From Roseburia sp. (GTDB lineage: Bacteria; Bacillota; Clostridia; Oscillospirales; Ruminococcaceae), in assembly GCA_023666265.1 (NCBI GenBank), contig JAMPCH010000020.1, positions 1 to 44,291 on the forward strand: 44,291 bases of DNA. Reading direction: 5' to 3'. Both the position numbers and the translations under genes were made by a program. Below the pieces are notes generated by a model. That model did no database searches and was not told where the DNA came from. It saw nothing but the letters and a program-made list of their open reading frames with translations. How positions within the stretch are numbered: position 1 is the first letter of the stretch; the number at the start of each line of letters is the position of its first letter. Below, piece after piece: positions 1 through 8,433 of the stretch.

Positions 1-1
1 G

Positions 2-445
2 ATGCCCGGCTCGGTACCGCCGATGGGCGATCCAAGCGCCGCCTACGGCGGGTATCCCGGTTACGGCTACGGCTATCCGCCCGCTTACGGCTACGGCTAT
101 CCGCCGCCCCAGCCCGTCAACGTCCAAAACGCACAGCTCAACAGCTTTGAGGGAGCGGAACTAAACCTCACCGGCGGACAAAAGGATAACCTCCAGCTCT
201 TAATGGGCGTACCGCTCGACATCACGGTCGAGATCGGCTCAGCCCGGCGGAAGGTAAAGGATATTCTCGAATTTACCCAAGGGACGATCATCGAGCTCGA
301 GCGCCAAGCGGGCGCGCCGGTCGACATCGTCGTAAACGGTAACCTCATCGCGAAGGGCGACGTCGTCGTGATCGACGATAATTTCGCGGTTCGTATCACG
401 GAAATATTAAAGTCGAGACTGATCGACTCATTAAGTAAGGAGTAA
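2..445 (+). CDS. fliY: Flagellar motor switch protein FliY/FliN, C-terminal part (5' truncated by window edge)
   Basis: Only the last 147 codons are in the window. The first ATG is almost certainly internal because a linker precedes the domain. Residues 1-40 are a Pro/Gly/Tyr-rich linker with two near-identical GYGYPPAYGYGYPPP-like repeats. Residues 60-140 form the FliN (SpoA) domain, with the hallmarks VPLDITVEIG, VNGNLIAKGDVVVIDDNF and VRITEIL. FliN domains build the cytoplasmic C-ring, and FliY proteins add an N-terminal CheC-like phosphatase part that dephosphorylates CheY-P. That part lies outside the window. The gene ends 6 nt before cheY, the classic fliY-cheY arrangement. FliN alone cannot be excluded without upstream sequence. 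Confidence 0.88.
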   Translation: MPGSVPPMGDPSAAYGGYPGYGYGYPPAYGYGYPPPQPVNVQNAQLNSFEGAELNLTGGQKDNLQLLMGVPLDITVEIGSARRKVKDILEFTQGTIIELERQAGAPVDIVVNGNLIAKGDVVVIDDNFAVRITEILKSRLIDSLSKE

Positions 446-451
446 GGAAAC

Positions 452-814
452 ATGGACAAGAAGATTTTATTGGTAGACGACGCATCCTTCATGAGAATGC
501 TCATCAAGAACACGCTGACTCAGAATGGGTACACCAACATTCTCGAGGCGCCCGACGGCGAGGCGGCGTGTCAGACCTATGAGGCGGAGAAGCCCGACCT
601 CGTCATCATGGACATCACGATGCCCGTTAAGACGGGGATCGAGGCGCTCGGCGAGATCAAGTCTAAACACCCCGAGGCTAAGGTCGTTATGTGCAGCGCG
701 ATGGGACAAGAGGCGATGGTCGTCGAGGCGATCAAGCTCGGCGCACTCGACTTTATCGTTAAGCCCTTTAAGCCCGACAGAATTTTAGCGACGGTTACTA
801 AGATCTTAGGTTGA
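452..814 (+). CDS. cheY: Chemotaxis response regulator CheY
   Basis: This is a 120-residue single-domain receiver with no output domain, the standard CheY length. The acidic pocket is D9/D10, the phospho-acceptor is D54 (VIMDITMP), the switch Ser is S82 (CSAMG) and the conserved Lys is K104 (VKPF). Phosphorylated by CheA, it would bind the FliM/FliY switch. The start follows a GTAAGGA ribosome site 6 nt after the fliY stop. FliO follows after another 6 nt, so the genes are translated as one tight operon. Phosphatases for it are nearby (FliY, CheC), but no cheA is present in this operon. Confidence 0.95.
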   Translation: MDKKILLVDDASFMRMLIKNTLTQNGYTNILEAPDGEAACQTYEAEKPDLVIMDITMPVKTGIEALGEIKSKHPEAKVVMCSAMGQEAMVVEAIKLGALDFIVKPFKPDRILATVTKILG

Positions 815-820
815 TCCGCT

Positions 821-1186
821 ATGGGAGAGATCCTATGGGTGGTCCTTTGTCTCGCGCTTGTCTTTGGGCTACTGTTTTTGTTTCTTTATGTGATGAAGCG
901 GCTCAGTAACGGAGTAGGCGTCGTAAACGGGAGTAAGATGCGCGTCCTCGACCGCGTGACGGTCGGGCGCGACGGTATGCTCCTCGTGGTGAGCGTCTGT
1001 GATCGGCTCATACTGATCGCGGTCACGCCCCAAAGGATCGAGAAGCTCTGTGACCTAGAGACCTCGCCCGAGGAATACGCCGCCGGGTTACAGCGCGAGA
1101 CGGCTCAGGGCGGGTTTTCGTCGGCGCTCGCCGCCGCGATGAAACGAAGAGAAGAAAAGAAGTCGGAAAAGGGTGACGGCGAATGA
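821..1186 (+). CDS. fliO: Flagellar export apparatus accessory protein FliO/FliZ
   Basis: This 121-residue protein has one N-terminal transmembrane segment (residues 4-25, WVVLCLALVFGLLFLFLYVM). A small cytoplasmic domain follows, with the FliO signature MRVLDRVTVGRDGMLLVV, and the tail is highly charged (KRREEKKSEKGDGE). FliO assists assembly of the FliP5Q4R1 export gate. Its place directly before fliPQR and the ATGA overlap with fliP (1183-1186) support the call, since FliO is poorly conserved in sequence. Confidence 0.9.
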   Translation: MGEILWVVLCLALVFGLLFLFLYVMKRLSNGVGVVNGSKMRVLDRVTVGRDGMLLVVSVCDRLILIAVTPQRIEKLCDLETSPEEYAAGLQRETAQGGFSSALAAAMKRREEKKSEKGDGE

Positions 1187-2304
1187 TCAAAAAAGCGATC
1201 CAACAAAACGCGAAGCTTTTTGTGAAATTTTTTGTTTCATTGCTTTTGACGGTCTTATTGACGACCGCCGGATGTGTGACCGCCTCGGCGCTCAGCGCGG
1301 CGGAGTCCGGCTCGGACGCGGAAACACAGATCTTAGCGGAGAACCCCGACGCCGAACCGCTCGACACCTCTTTAATGGAGGAGGTATTCGGGATCGACGG
1401 CTCGTCGACGCTCGAGATCATTCTCCTCGTGACGATCCTCTCGGTCGCGCCGTCCTTCCTCGTGATGGTGACCTCGTTTACACGGATCATCATTGTTTTC
1501 AGCTTTTTACGGAGCGCTATGCAGACCCAGTCGATCCCGCCGAACTCGGTATTGACGGGACTGGCGCTCTTTCTGACATTCTTTATTATGTGGCCGACCT
1601 TCGCCGAGATCAACGAGGTCGCCTATCAGCCTTATTCCGAGGGTGAGATCACCGCGACCGAGCTGATCGAGCGCGCCTCCGACCCGCTGAAGGAATTTAT
1701 GCTGAAAAATACCTCAAAGGCGAATATGCAATTTTTCCTCGACCTCTCAAACGCGACGGTCTATCGCGACGCCGAGGGGGCGACCGACGAGGCGGACGCA
1801 TCGGAGACGACCGCCGCCACGCCCGCGATCACGAGCGCCCCGATCTCGACGGTCTCGTCGGAGACGACGGCCGCCCCGAGCGACGCCGAAGCGACCGAGC
1901 CGACGGAGAGTATCACGTCGATCGCGACGACGCCCCCCGAGACGATCCCGATGGCGACGGGGCTGATCGACGAGGAGCCGCTTATGACCGACATTCTCGG
2001 GCGCGACCCGGTGATCCTCACCGAGACGGACGCGGAGCTGATCGATTTTAAAGACCAGCTCGGGCTCGAGACCGTGATCCCGGCGTTTATCGTGAGCGAG
2101 CTGACGCGGGCGTTTCAGATGGGCTTCCTCCTCTTTATCCCGTTCCTCGTGATCGATATCGTGGTCTCGTCGACGCTGATGGCGATGGGTATGATGATGC
2201 TCCCGCCCTCGATGATCTCGATGCCGTTTAAGATCATGCTCTTTGTCTTGGTCGACGGGTGGCAGCTCTTGGTCGGGACGGTCGTAAATTCGTTTAACCT
2301 ATAG
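1183..2304 (+). CDS. fliP: Flagellar export gate protein FliP with an extra Thr/Ala/Pro/Glu-rich insert
   Basis: FliP is the main subunit of the flagellar type III export gate. At 373 residues it is roughly 110-150 longer than usual. A cleavable-looking signal segment (residues 13-38) and an acidic stretch come first. The core then starts at about 78 with IILLVTILSVAPSFLVMVTS and RIIIVFSFLR, and finishes at 298-373 with VIPAFIVSELTRAFQMGFLL and MMMLPPSMISMPFK. Between SNATVYRD (189) and VIPAF (298), in the loop facing outward, there are about 100 extra residues, of which 196-258 are low-complexity T/A/S/P/E. The frame is open throughout and flanked by intact family motifs, so this looks like an expansion, not a sequencing error. 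The start overlaps fliO by 4 nt. Confidence 0.95.
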   Translation: MIKKAIQQNAKLFVKFFVSLLLTVLLTTAGCVTASALSAAESGSDAETQILAENPDAEPLDTSLMEEVFGIDGSSTLEIILLVTILSVAPSFLVMVTSFTRIIIVFSFLRSAMQTQSIPPNSVLTGLALFLTFFIMWPTFAEINEVAYQPYSEGEITATELIERASDPLKEFMLKNTSKANMQFFLDLSNATVYRDAEGATDEADASETTAATPAITSAPISTVSSETTAAPSDAEATEPTESITSIATTPPETIPMATGLIDEEPLMTDILGRDPVILTETDAELIDFKDQLGLETVIPAFIVSELTRAFQMGFLLFIPFLVIDIVVSSTLMAMGMMMLPPSMISMPFKIMLFVLVDGWQLLVGTVVNSFNL

Positions 2305-2325
2305 CGGTAAGGAAGGAGCGGTATT

Positions 2326-2598
2326 ATGCTGACACAGGATCTTGTCCTCGAGATCTTTACGGCGGCGGTCGTCCTCGCGCTAAAGCTCGCCGCGCCGACG
2401 CTTATCATCGCGATGGTCGTCGGCTTAGTGATCGCGATCCTACAGGCGGCGACGCAGGTACACGAACAGACGCTCACCTTCGCGCCGAAGGCGGTCATCG
2501 TCGCGCTCGGCTTACTCGCGATGGGACCTTGGATGTGTAACAGCGTGATCGACTTTTTTAATTATATCGTCGAGCTGATGGCGAACGTATCGCTTTAG
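2326..2598 (+). CDS. fliQ: Flagellar export gate protein FliQ
   Basis: This 90-residue protein has two transmembrane helices (about 15-40 and 52-75), the normal FliQ length. The family sequence AAPTLIIAMVVGLVIAILQA is followed by the conserved TQVHEQTLTFAPK loop. FliQ packs around FliP/FliR in the export gate. It follows fliP by 21 nt, with the ribosome site AAGGAAGGAG just upstream of the ATG, and precedes fliR in the invariant P-Q-R order. Confidence 0.96.
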   Translation: MLTQDLVLEIFTAAVVLALKLAAPTLIIAMVVGLVIAILQAATQVHEQTLTFAPKAVIVALGLLAMGPWMCNSVIDFFNYIVELMANVSL

Positions 2599-2639
2599 TT
2601 TAGTTTATTTTATTTAGAGAAGGGTAAGGTCGGGCGGAG

Positions 2640-3425
2640 ATGATCTTAGACGCGGTCTATCAAAATTTCCTCGGGTTTCTGCTCGTCTTATGCCGCGTCA
2701 CGGGGATCTTTAGCTTTAACCCGATCTTTGATCGCTCTAACGTCCCGAACCGGATCAAGGCGGGGCTGTCGATCACGCTCGCGGTGCTACTCCTCCCGAC
2801 GATCGGCGGCGCGGCGGCTGTCCCCGAGATCGAGGGTATGCTCGGCTTTGGGCTGATGATCCTACGCGAGCTTTTCGTCGGTTTTGTCTTTGGGTTTTTT
2901 ACGAATATGCTCCTCACCGTTCTCGTTTACGCGGGCGAGATCATCGATACTCAGATCGGTCTCGGTATGGCGAAAACGATGGACCCGACGACCGGGATCA
3001 ATATGCCGGTCTTTGCGAACGTATACTACTACCTATTTATATTATATTTCTTTTTAACGAACGGTCATTTAAGCTATATCCGGCTTTTTACCGTTTCCTA
3101 CGAGACGATCCCGCTCGGCTACGCGATGACCGAGACGACGAGGGATCTCGCGCGGGTGATCGTCCTCTACTTCGGGACGGTGATGACCCTCGCGGTAAAA
3201 ATGGCGCTCCCGATCATCGCGGCGGAGCTGATCACCGAGATCTGTGTCGGGCTGATGATGAAGGCGATCCCGACGATCCAAGTCTATGTCGTCAATATCC
3301 AGCTAAAGCTCGTCGTCGGGTTTATCGTCCTTGTTGCGGCGGCGCGACCGATGTCGGAGCTGATCGAAAAGCTACTCGGTTATCTTTGGGAAAATCTTTA
3401 CCGAGCGGCGCAAGCGTTCGCTTAG
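2640..3425 (+). CDS. fliR: Flagellar export gate protein FliR
   Basis: This 261-residue polytopic membrane protein of standard length starts RVTGIFSFNPIFDRSNVPNR, the conserved FliR N-terminus. It carries the central motif GLGMAKTMDPTTG with the ELFVGFVFGF helix before it. The C-terminal helix VGFIVLVAAARPMSELIEK is also typical. FliR completes the FliP5Q4R1 gate and adjoins FlhB, which is encoded next. The ribosome site is GGGCGGAG before ATG 2640. The spacer to flhB (140 nt) is the first sizeable one in the operon. Confidence 0.95.
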   Translation: MILDAVYQNFLGFLLVLCRVTGIFSFNPIFDRSNVPNRIKAGLSITLAVLLLPTIGGAAAVPEIEGMLGFGLMILRELFVGFVFGFFTNMLLTVLVYAGEIIDTQIGLGMAKTMDPTTGINMPVFANVYYYLFILYFFLTNGHLSYIRLFTVSYETIPLGYAMTETTRDLARVIVLYFGTVMTLAVKMALPIIAAELITEICVGLMMKAIPTIQVYVVNIQLKLVVGFIVLVAAARPMSELIEKLLGYLWENLYRAAQAFA

Positions 3426-3564
3426 TTGGCGAAACGGCGGACTTTCGGGGAAAGTCCTTCCCAAAAACAAAAATAAAAACGACGAAACGCGCCGAGGGAT
3501 CAAGGCTCGCCCGATCCTCGGCGGTCTCATAGATAGCTAGGCGGTCACGGCGAAAGGCGGCGTT
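3426..3564 (+). repeat. fliR-flhB spacer with two hairpins and a CCTTCCCAAAAA leader motif
   Basis: The spacer holds a perfect 8-bp hairpin (GGACTTTC, loop GGG, GAAAGTCC; 3439-3457). It runs directly into CCTTCCCAAAAA (3456-3467) and an A-rich tract. A second hairpin (3490-3501 against 3513-3523) has an 11-bp stem with one bulged G and no U tail. The same CCTTCCC(C)AAAAA tract precedes several other genes in the window. Neither hairpin looks like a terminator, so the operon probably reads through. Confidence 0.6.
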
Positions 3565-4686
3565 ATGGCAGGCGAGGAAAAAACCGAAAAAGCCACGCCG
3601 AAAAAACGGCGCGACGCGAGGGAAAAAGAGGGCTCTGTCCTCCAGAGCAACGAGGTCGTCACGGCGGTCTCGATCTTGGGCGCTTTCGCGGCGCTCGCCG
3701 TCCTCGGCTCATATATGTTTATGATGCTCGAGCGGTCGGTCAGAGAGGGGATCATCGCCGTCGGCGAGCCCTTCGCCAACGAGATCCCGACCTATGAAAA
3801 TCTCTTCTTTCGGACGGCGGTCAACAGTATGCTGATCTTCCTCCCGATCGCGGCGATCATCGGCTTTATCGTCGTGATCTCGGTCTTGGCTCAGACGAAG
3901 GGGCTTTTTACCATGAAGCCGCTCCGCCCGAAATTCTCAAAGCTCAACCCGATCAACGGGATCAAAAAGCTTTTTTCGCTCCAGTCGGTGGTCGGGATCG
4001 TGAAGGGCTTGATCGAGCTGACGGCGGTCGTCGTCGTCGCCTACGGTCAGATCGAGGGGCGAATGACCGAGATCGTGAGCCTCGTCGACACCGAGCCGAT
4101 CTACGCGGTCGCTTATATCGCGAACTCGATCTTCTCGATCGTGATGTTGATGTGTATCATCTTCGTTTTTGTCGCGGCGGGGGATTATCTCTTCCAGTGG
4201 TGGCAGTTTGAGAAAAACCTCAAAATGTCAAAACAGGAGATCAAGGACGAGTATAAACAGATGGAGGGCGACCCCCAGATCAAGGGGAAGATCAAACAAA
4301 AACAGCGCGAAATGGCGCAGATGAGAATGATGGAGGAGGTTCCCGGGTCGGACGTCGTGATCAGAAACCCGACTCATTACGCGGTCGCCTTAAAATATGA
4401 CACCTCGGAGAACGCGCTCGCCGCGCCCCGCGTCGTCGCGAAGGGTCAGGACGCGCTCGCGCTCAAGATCATCGAGGTCGCCGAGGAAAACGACGTCTAT
4501 ATCACCGAGAACCGCCCCCTCGCCCGCGAGCTTTATTTAAAAGTCCCGCTCGGGGCGGAGATCCCGTCCGATTTCTTTTCGGCGGTGGCGGTGGTTATTT
4601 CCGAGGTATATAACGCCAAGGGAAAGACGCTCAGCGTCCCGGAGGAGGTCGTCAAGGCGCGTCGCGAAAAATTAGGGGAACGTTAA
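3565..4686 (+). CDS. flhB: Flagellar export switch protein FlhB
   Basis: FlhB switches export specificity from rod/hook to filament subunits. This 373-residue protein begins with the canonical EKTEKATPKKRRDAREKEG and has four membrane helices (about 33-55, 88-110, 140-162, 180-205). The cytoplasmic domain contains the self-cleavage site NPTH at 268-271, preceded by GSDVVIR and followed by YAVALKYD. A C-terminal domain ending at about 373 follows. The length and all landmarks are normal, so it should autoprocess. The start ATG 3565 lies just after the hairpin-bearing spacer; the initiation site GCGGCGTT is weak by eye. Confidence 0.97.
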   Translation: MAGEEKTEKATPKKRRDAREKEGSVLQSNEVVTAVSILGAFAALAVLGSYMFMMLERSVREGIIAVGEPFANEIPTYENLFFRTAVNSMLIFLPIAAIIGFIVVISVLAQTKGLFTMKPLRPKFSKLNPINGIKKLFSLQSVVGIVKGLIELTAVVVVAYGQIEGRMTEIVSLVDTEPIYAVAYIANSIFSIVMLMCIIFVFVAAGDYLFQWWQFEKNLKMSKQEIKDEYKQMEGDPQIKGKIKQKQREMAQMRMMEEVPGSDVVIRNPTHYAVALKYDTSENALAAPRVVAKGQDALALKIIEVAEENDVYITENRPLARELYLKVPLGAEIPSDFFSAVAVVISEVYNAKGKTLSVPEEVVKARREKLGER

Positions 4687-4722
4687 AGCGGACTTATTTA
4701 AAAAGGAGGGACGGCGAAAACT

Positions 4723-6801
4723 ATGGTCAAAAAAATGCTCAACAACGTTTTTGCCGTTTTTGTTATCTTTATTATCCTCGCGCTCATTATCCCGCTCAAC
4801 TCGATCTTGGGCGGGGCGCTCCTCGACTTTCTCCTCCTCGTCAATATCGGCTTATCCCTCGTGATCCTCTTGATCACGATGTATATAAAGGAAGCGCTCG
4901 AATTTTCGATCTTCCCGACCATTCTATTGATCACGACGGTCTTTCGCCTGTCGCTGAATATTTCGACGACGCGCGGGATCTTGAGCTCCGGCTACGCCGG
5001 GGCAGTCATCGAGACCTTCGGCGAATTTGTCATGGGCGGCGACCCGATCGTCGGCTTTATTATCTTTATCATTATCGTTTTGGTGAACTTCCTCGTTATT
5101 ACCAAAGGCTCTGAGCGTGTATCCGAGGTCGCGGCGCGCTTTACGCTCGACGCGATGCCCGGGAAACAGATGGCGATCGACGCCGACCTTAATACCGGGG
5201 CGATCACCGACGAGGAGGCGAAGGTTCGCCGCGCGAATATCCAGCGCGAGGCGGACTTTTTCGGCGCAATGGACGGTGCGACGAAGTTCGTTAAGGGCGA
5301 CGCGATCATCTCGATCATTACCGCGCTCATCAACCTGATCGGCGGCGCGGTCATCGGTATGATGAACGGCGGCGATTTTAACAGCGTCCTCTCGACATAT
5401 TCGATCGCGACGGTCGGCGACGGACTATGCTCTCAGATCCCCGCGCTCTTGATCTCGGTCGCGACGGGTATGGTCGTGACCCGTACCGCGAGTACCGGGA
5501 GCTTTAATAACGACGTAAAGATCCAGTTCACCCAAAATCCGACGGTCTTGATCATTACCGGGATCGTGATGCTGGTATTGATGCTCGTACCGGGCTTCCC
5601 CAAGCCGATCTTGGCGGGACTCGGCGCGGTCCTGATCTTCGCGGGCGTTCGCCTCGGTCGGGTAAAAAAGGCGGAGGATACCGCCCGCGCGGAGGAGGAG
5701 TCTAAAAAGCGCCTCGAGGAGGCGGCGGCTCAGCCGACGACCGATACCGACTATTACCGCGACATCGATAACGTCTTTAAGCTTTTAAGCGTCGAACAGG
5801 TCGAGATGGAATTCGGTTATAGCCTCCTCCACCTCGTCGACGAGCGGAGCGGCGGGAACTTTATCGAGCGCGTCGTCCTCTTTCGGAAGCAGTTCGCGAT
5901 GGATATGGGTATGGTGATCCCGTCCGTCCGTATGCGCGATAACCCCGAGATCAACCCGAACCAATACGTCATCAAGATCAAGGGCGAGGAGGTCGCGCGC
6001 GGCGAGATACTCGTCGACCACTATCTCGCGCTCGATAACGGCGACGTGACCTCGCCCGTCGACGGGATCGATACGATCGAGCCGGCGTTCGGGATCCCCG
6101 CGCGGTGGATCAGCGAGGATAAAAAGGTCGCGGCGGACGTCGCGGGCTATACCCTAATCGACCCCGTTTCCGTTATGATCACCCACCTCTCGGAGATCAT
6201 CCGAAAGCATTGTCACGAGATCTTAACGCGTCAGGACGTAAAGACGATGGTCGAGAATATCAAAAAGACAAATCCGACGATCGTCGAGGATCTCGTCCCG
6301 AATATCATCCCCTACGGCTATCTCCAAAAGGTATTGTCTATGCTCTTACAAGAGGGTATCCCGATCCGGGATATGGAGACGATCCTCGAGTCGCTCGGCG
6401 ACCATACGGCGGGTATGAAGGATATCGACATCACCGTCGAATATGTACGACAGGCGCTCAAGCGCACCATTACGCGGCGCTTCGCCGAGGCGAATTCTCT
6501 CCGCGTCATCACGATCGACCCTAAGATCGAGGATATGATCGTCGCGAGCGTCAAAAAGTCGGATCAAGGGAGCTATCTCTCGATGGATCCCGATACGATC
6601 CAGCGGATCGTCGCGATCGCGACCGACGAGGTCAATAAGGTGAAGGACGTGATCCCGACGGTGATCGTTTTGACCTCGCCGATCGTTCGCGTTTACTTTA
6701 AAAAGCTCATCGACCAGTTTATCCCGGGGCTGACCGTCCTGTCATACAGCGAGATCGACAGCACCACACAGATCCAGTCGGTCGGGAGCATCAACTTCTG
6801 A
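4723..6801 (+). CDS. flhA: Flagellar export gate protein FlhA
   Basis: FlhA forms the nonameric ring that docks substrates and uses the proton gradient. The 692 residues are full length. Residues 1-330 hold eight membrane helices and the FHIPEP signature (ITKGSERVSEVAARFTLDAM, then PGKQMAIDADLNTG). Residues 335-692 are the cytoplasmic domain, with RDNPEINPNQYVIKIKGEEV and later ILTRQDVK and EDLVPNIIPYGYLQKVLSML. The ribosome site is AAGGAGGG, 36 nt after flhB. In many Gram-positive flagellar operons flhF and flhG come next. Here fliA follows directly. Confidence 0.97.
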   Translation: MVKKMLNNVFAVFVIFIILALIIPLNSILGGALLDFLLLVNIGLSLVILLITMYIKEALEFSIFPTILLITTVFRLSLNISTTRGILSSGYAGAVIETFGEFVMGGDPIVGFIIFIIIVLVNFLVITKGSERVSEVAARFTLDAMPGKQMAIDADLNTGAITDEEAKVRRANIQREADFFGAMDGATKFVKGDAIISIITALINLIGGAVIGMMNGGDFNSVLSTYSIATVGDGLCSQIPALLISVATGMVVTRTASTGSFNNDVKIQFTQNPTVLIITGIVMLVLMLVPGFPKPILAGLGAVLIFAGVRLGRVKKAEDTARAEEESKKRLEEAAAQPTTDTDYYRDIDNVFKLLSVEQVEMEFGYSLLHLVDERSGGNFIERVVLFRKQFAMDMGMVIPSVRMRDNPEINPNQYVIKIKGEEVARGEILVDHYLALDNGDVTSPVDGIDTIEPAFGIPARWISEDKKVAADVAGYTLIDPVSVMITHLSEIIRKHCHEILTRQDVKTMVENIKKTNPTIVEDLVPNIIPYGYLQKVLSMLLQEGIPIRDMETILESLGDHTAGMKDIDITVEYVRQALKRTITRRFAEANSLRVITIDPKIEDMIVASVKKSDQGSYLSMDPDTIQRIVAIATDEVNKVKDVIPTVIVLTSPIVRVYFKKLIDQFIPGLTVLSYSEIDSTTQIQSVGSINF

Positions 6802-6860
6802 AGCGATCAACAGCCCCCGGAGGCGGGCGTTTCAAATAAAAAATAAGGAGGGAACGGCTC

Positions 6861-7601
6861 TTGAAAACGGATTTTGACATCACCGCCGCGCTCGAAAAAT
6901 ATCACGAGACAAAAAGCGTCAATTTAAGGAACGACATCGTCCTGAATTATCTCGAGCTCGTCCGCGTGATCGCCGTTTCGCTCCGAAACACCTACGCGAA
7001 GTACGCGACGACGGACGACGTCGTAAACGAGGGCGTGATCGCCCTCATCGGGGCGATCGAGACCTATGACCCCGAGCGGAACACGAAATTTGAGACCTAC
7101 GCCAACCTTAAAATAAAGGGCGCGATTATCGACTTCGTCCGACGGCAGGATTTTGTCCCCCGCCAGATCCGACACTTCGGGCGAGAGCTCGACGCGTCGT
7201 ATAACGAGCTTTTTAATAAGCTCGGTCGCCACCCGACGAACGACGAGCTCGCCGAATACATGGGGATCACGAAGGAAAAGCTCGTCCGGGGAATGGCGGA
7301 GTCGGCGGGCGCGATCACGCTCTCGTTTGAGGAGCTTTTATATGAGGACAACTTTAGTCTCGAGAACGGCGACCGCGCGGATAAGGCGCTCTATGACGCG
7401 GAGCTTAAAAAGACGATCGCCGAGGCGATCGAGACCCTCCCGCCCAAGGGGCGACAGGTCGTCACCCTCTATTATTACGAAAAGCTCAAATTCTCGGAGA
7501 TCGGCGAGGTTCTCGGCGTGACCGAGTCGCGGGTCTGTCAGATCCACTCTAAAGCCATGCTTTTATTAAAGCGGCGGCTCACGGAATATATGAATATCTA
7601 A
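6861..7601 (+). CDS. fliA: Flagellar sigma factor FliA/SigD (sigma-28)
   Basis: This 246-residue sigma-70 family factor of the FliA/WhiG class should direct late flagellar and chemotaxis gene transcription. Region 2 includes TTDDVVNEGVIALIGAIETYD and KFETYANLKIKGAIIDFVR, region 3 GRHPTNDELAEYMGI, and region 4 the helix-turn-helix FSEIGEVLGVTESRVCQIHS. The start is TTG at 6861, chosen because AAGGAGGG precedes it at suitable spacing and the protein then begins at the family N-terminus. No anti-sigma FlgM is visible nearby. Its place after flhA matches sigD at the end of the B. subtilis fla/che operon. Confidence 0.94.
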   Translation: MKTDFDITAALEKYHETKSVNLRNDIVLNYLELVRVIAVSLRNTYAKYATTDDVVNEGVIALIGAIETYDPERNTKFETYANLKIKGAIIDFVRRQDFVPRQIRHFGRELDASYNELFNKLGRHPTNDELAEYMGITKEKLVRGMAESAGAITLSFEELLYEDNFSLENGDRADKALYDAELKKTIAEAIETLPPKGRQVVTLYYYEKLKFSEIGEVLGVTESRVCQIHSKAMLLLKRRLTEYMNI

Positions 7602-7663
7602 CGGGGCTTGTGCAGGCGCACACCTTCCCCAAAAAAGCGAAAAACGAAAGGCGGTCCATATTT

Positions 7664-8404
7664 ATGTTAAGAGGCTTTTATAACGCGGCTCAGGCGATGA
7701 TCAACAAACAGCGCCAGCTCGACGCGATCGGAAACAATCTCGTCAACGCCAACACGGCGGGGTATCGTAAGGACGAGGTCGTTTTAACGACCTTTATGGA
7801 CGAGCTGATCCTCGTCAACGAGCGAAAGGAGACGTCGGGGCATTTCCTCCAGACCTATGTCGACGACTCAAAAACGAACCTCGAACAGAGTAATTTTACC
7901 TTCACCGACAGTAACTTTGACGTCGGGATCTATGGGAACGTCTATTTTAATATCCTCGCCCGCGACGGCGAGGTCTATCAGACGCGTAACGGTCAATGGG
8001 AGCTCGACGGCGAGGGCTATTTGATCCTCGGGAAGTCGGGGCGCGTACAGGGTCAAAACGGCGACATCTATCTCGGGACGGACGACTTCCTGATCGAGAA
8101 CGACGGGACGATCCTTATAAATAACGAGCCGATCGACCGCCTCTTATTGACCTATATCCCGCCCGAGGCGGACGTCGATAAGATCGGCGATAACCTGATG
8201 CGCTATGACGGGGACGGGGCGATCCCCGAGGGCGAGTTTTATGACGTGATCCAAGGCGCTTGGGAACACTCAAACGTCGACGGGAATAAAGAGGTCACCC
8301 AAATGATGGAGGCTCACCGCCTTTATGAGGCGAACAGTAAGATCCTCCGCTATCTCGACAGTATCAACAGCCGCGCGGTAGAGATCGCGTCGATCCAGTT
8401 ATAA
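7664..8404 (+). CDS. flgF: Flagellar rod/basal-body protein, FlgF/FlgG family (FlhO-like)
   Basis: This 247-residue rod protein family member has the N-terminal flagellar rod signature ARMINKQRQLDAIGNNLVNANTAGYRKDE-like stretch at residues 12-36 (QLDAIGNNLVNANTAGYRKD). Its C-terminus is the partner helix ESSNVD/EVTQMMEAHRLYEANSKILR that packs in the rod. ATG 7664 is preferred over an upstream in-frame start at 7610 because the protein then begins MLRGFYNAAQAM like relatives, with AAAGGCGG upstream. The adjacent paralogue resembles the flhO-flhP pair of Bacillus. Assignment to FlgF rather than FlgG cannot be settled by eye. Confidence 0.85.
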   Translation: MLRGFYNAAQAMINKQRQLDAIGNNLVNANTAGYRKDEVVLTTFMDELILVNERKETSGHFLQTYVDDSKTNLEQSNFTFTDSNFDVGIYGNVYFNILARDGEVYQTRNGQWELDGEGYLILGKSGRVQGQNGDIYLGTDDFLIENDGTILINNEPIDRLLLTYIPPEADVDKIGDNLMRYDGDGAIPEGEFYDVIQGAWEHSNVDGNKEVTQMMEAHRLYEANSKILRYLDSINSRAVEIASIQL

Positions 8405-8433
8405 TCGGTTTTTTGGAGAAGGAGTAACGCTTT

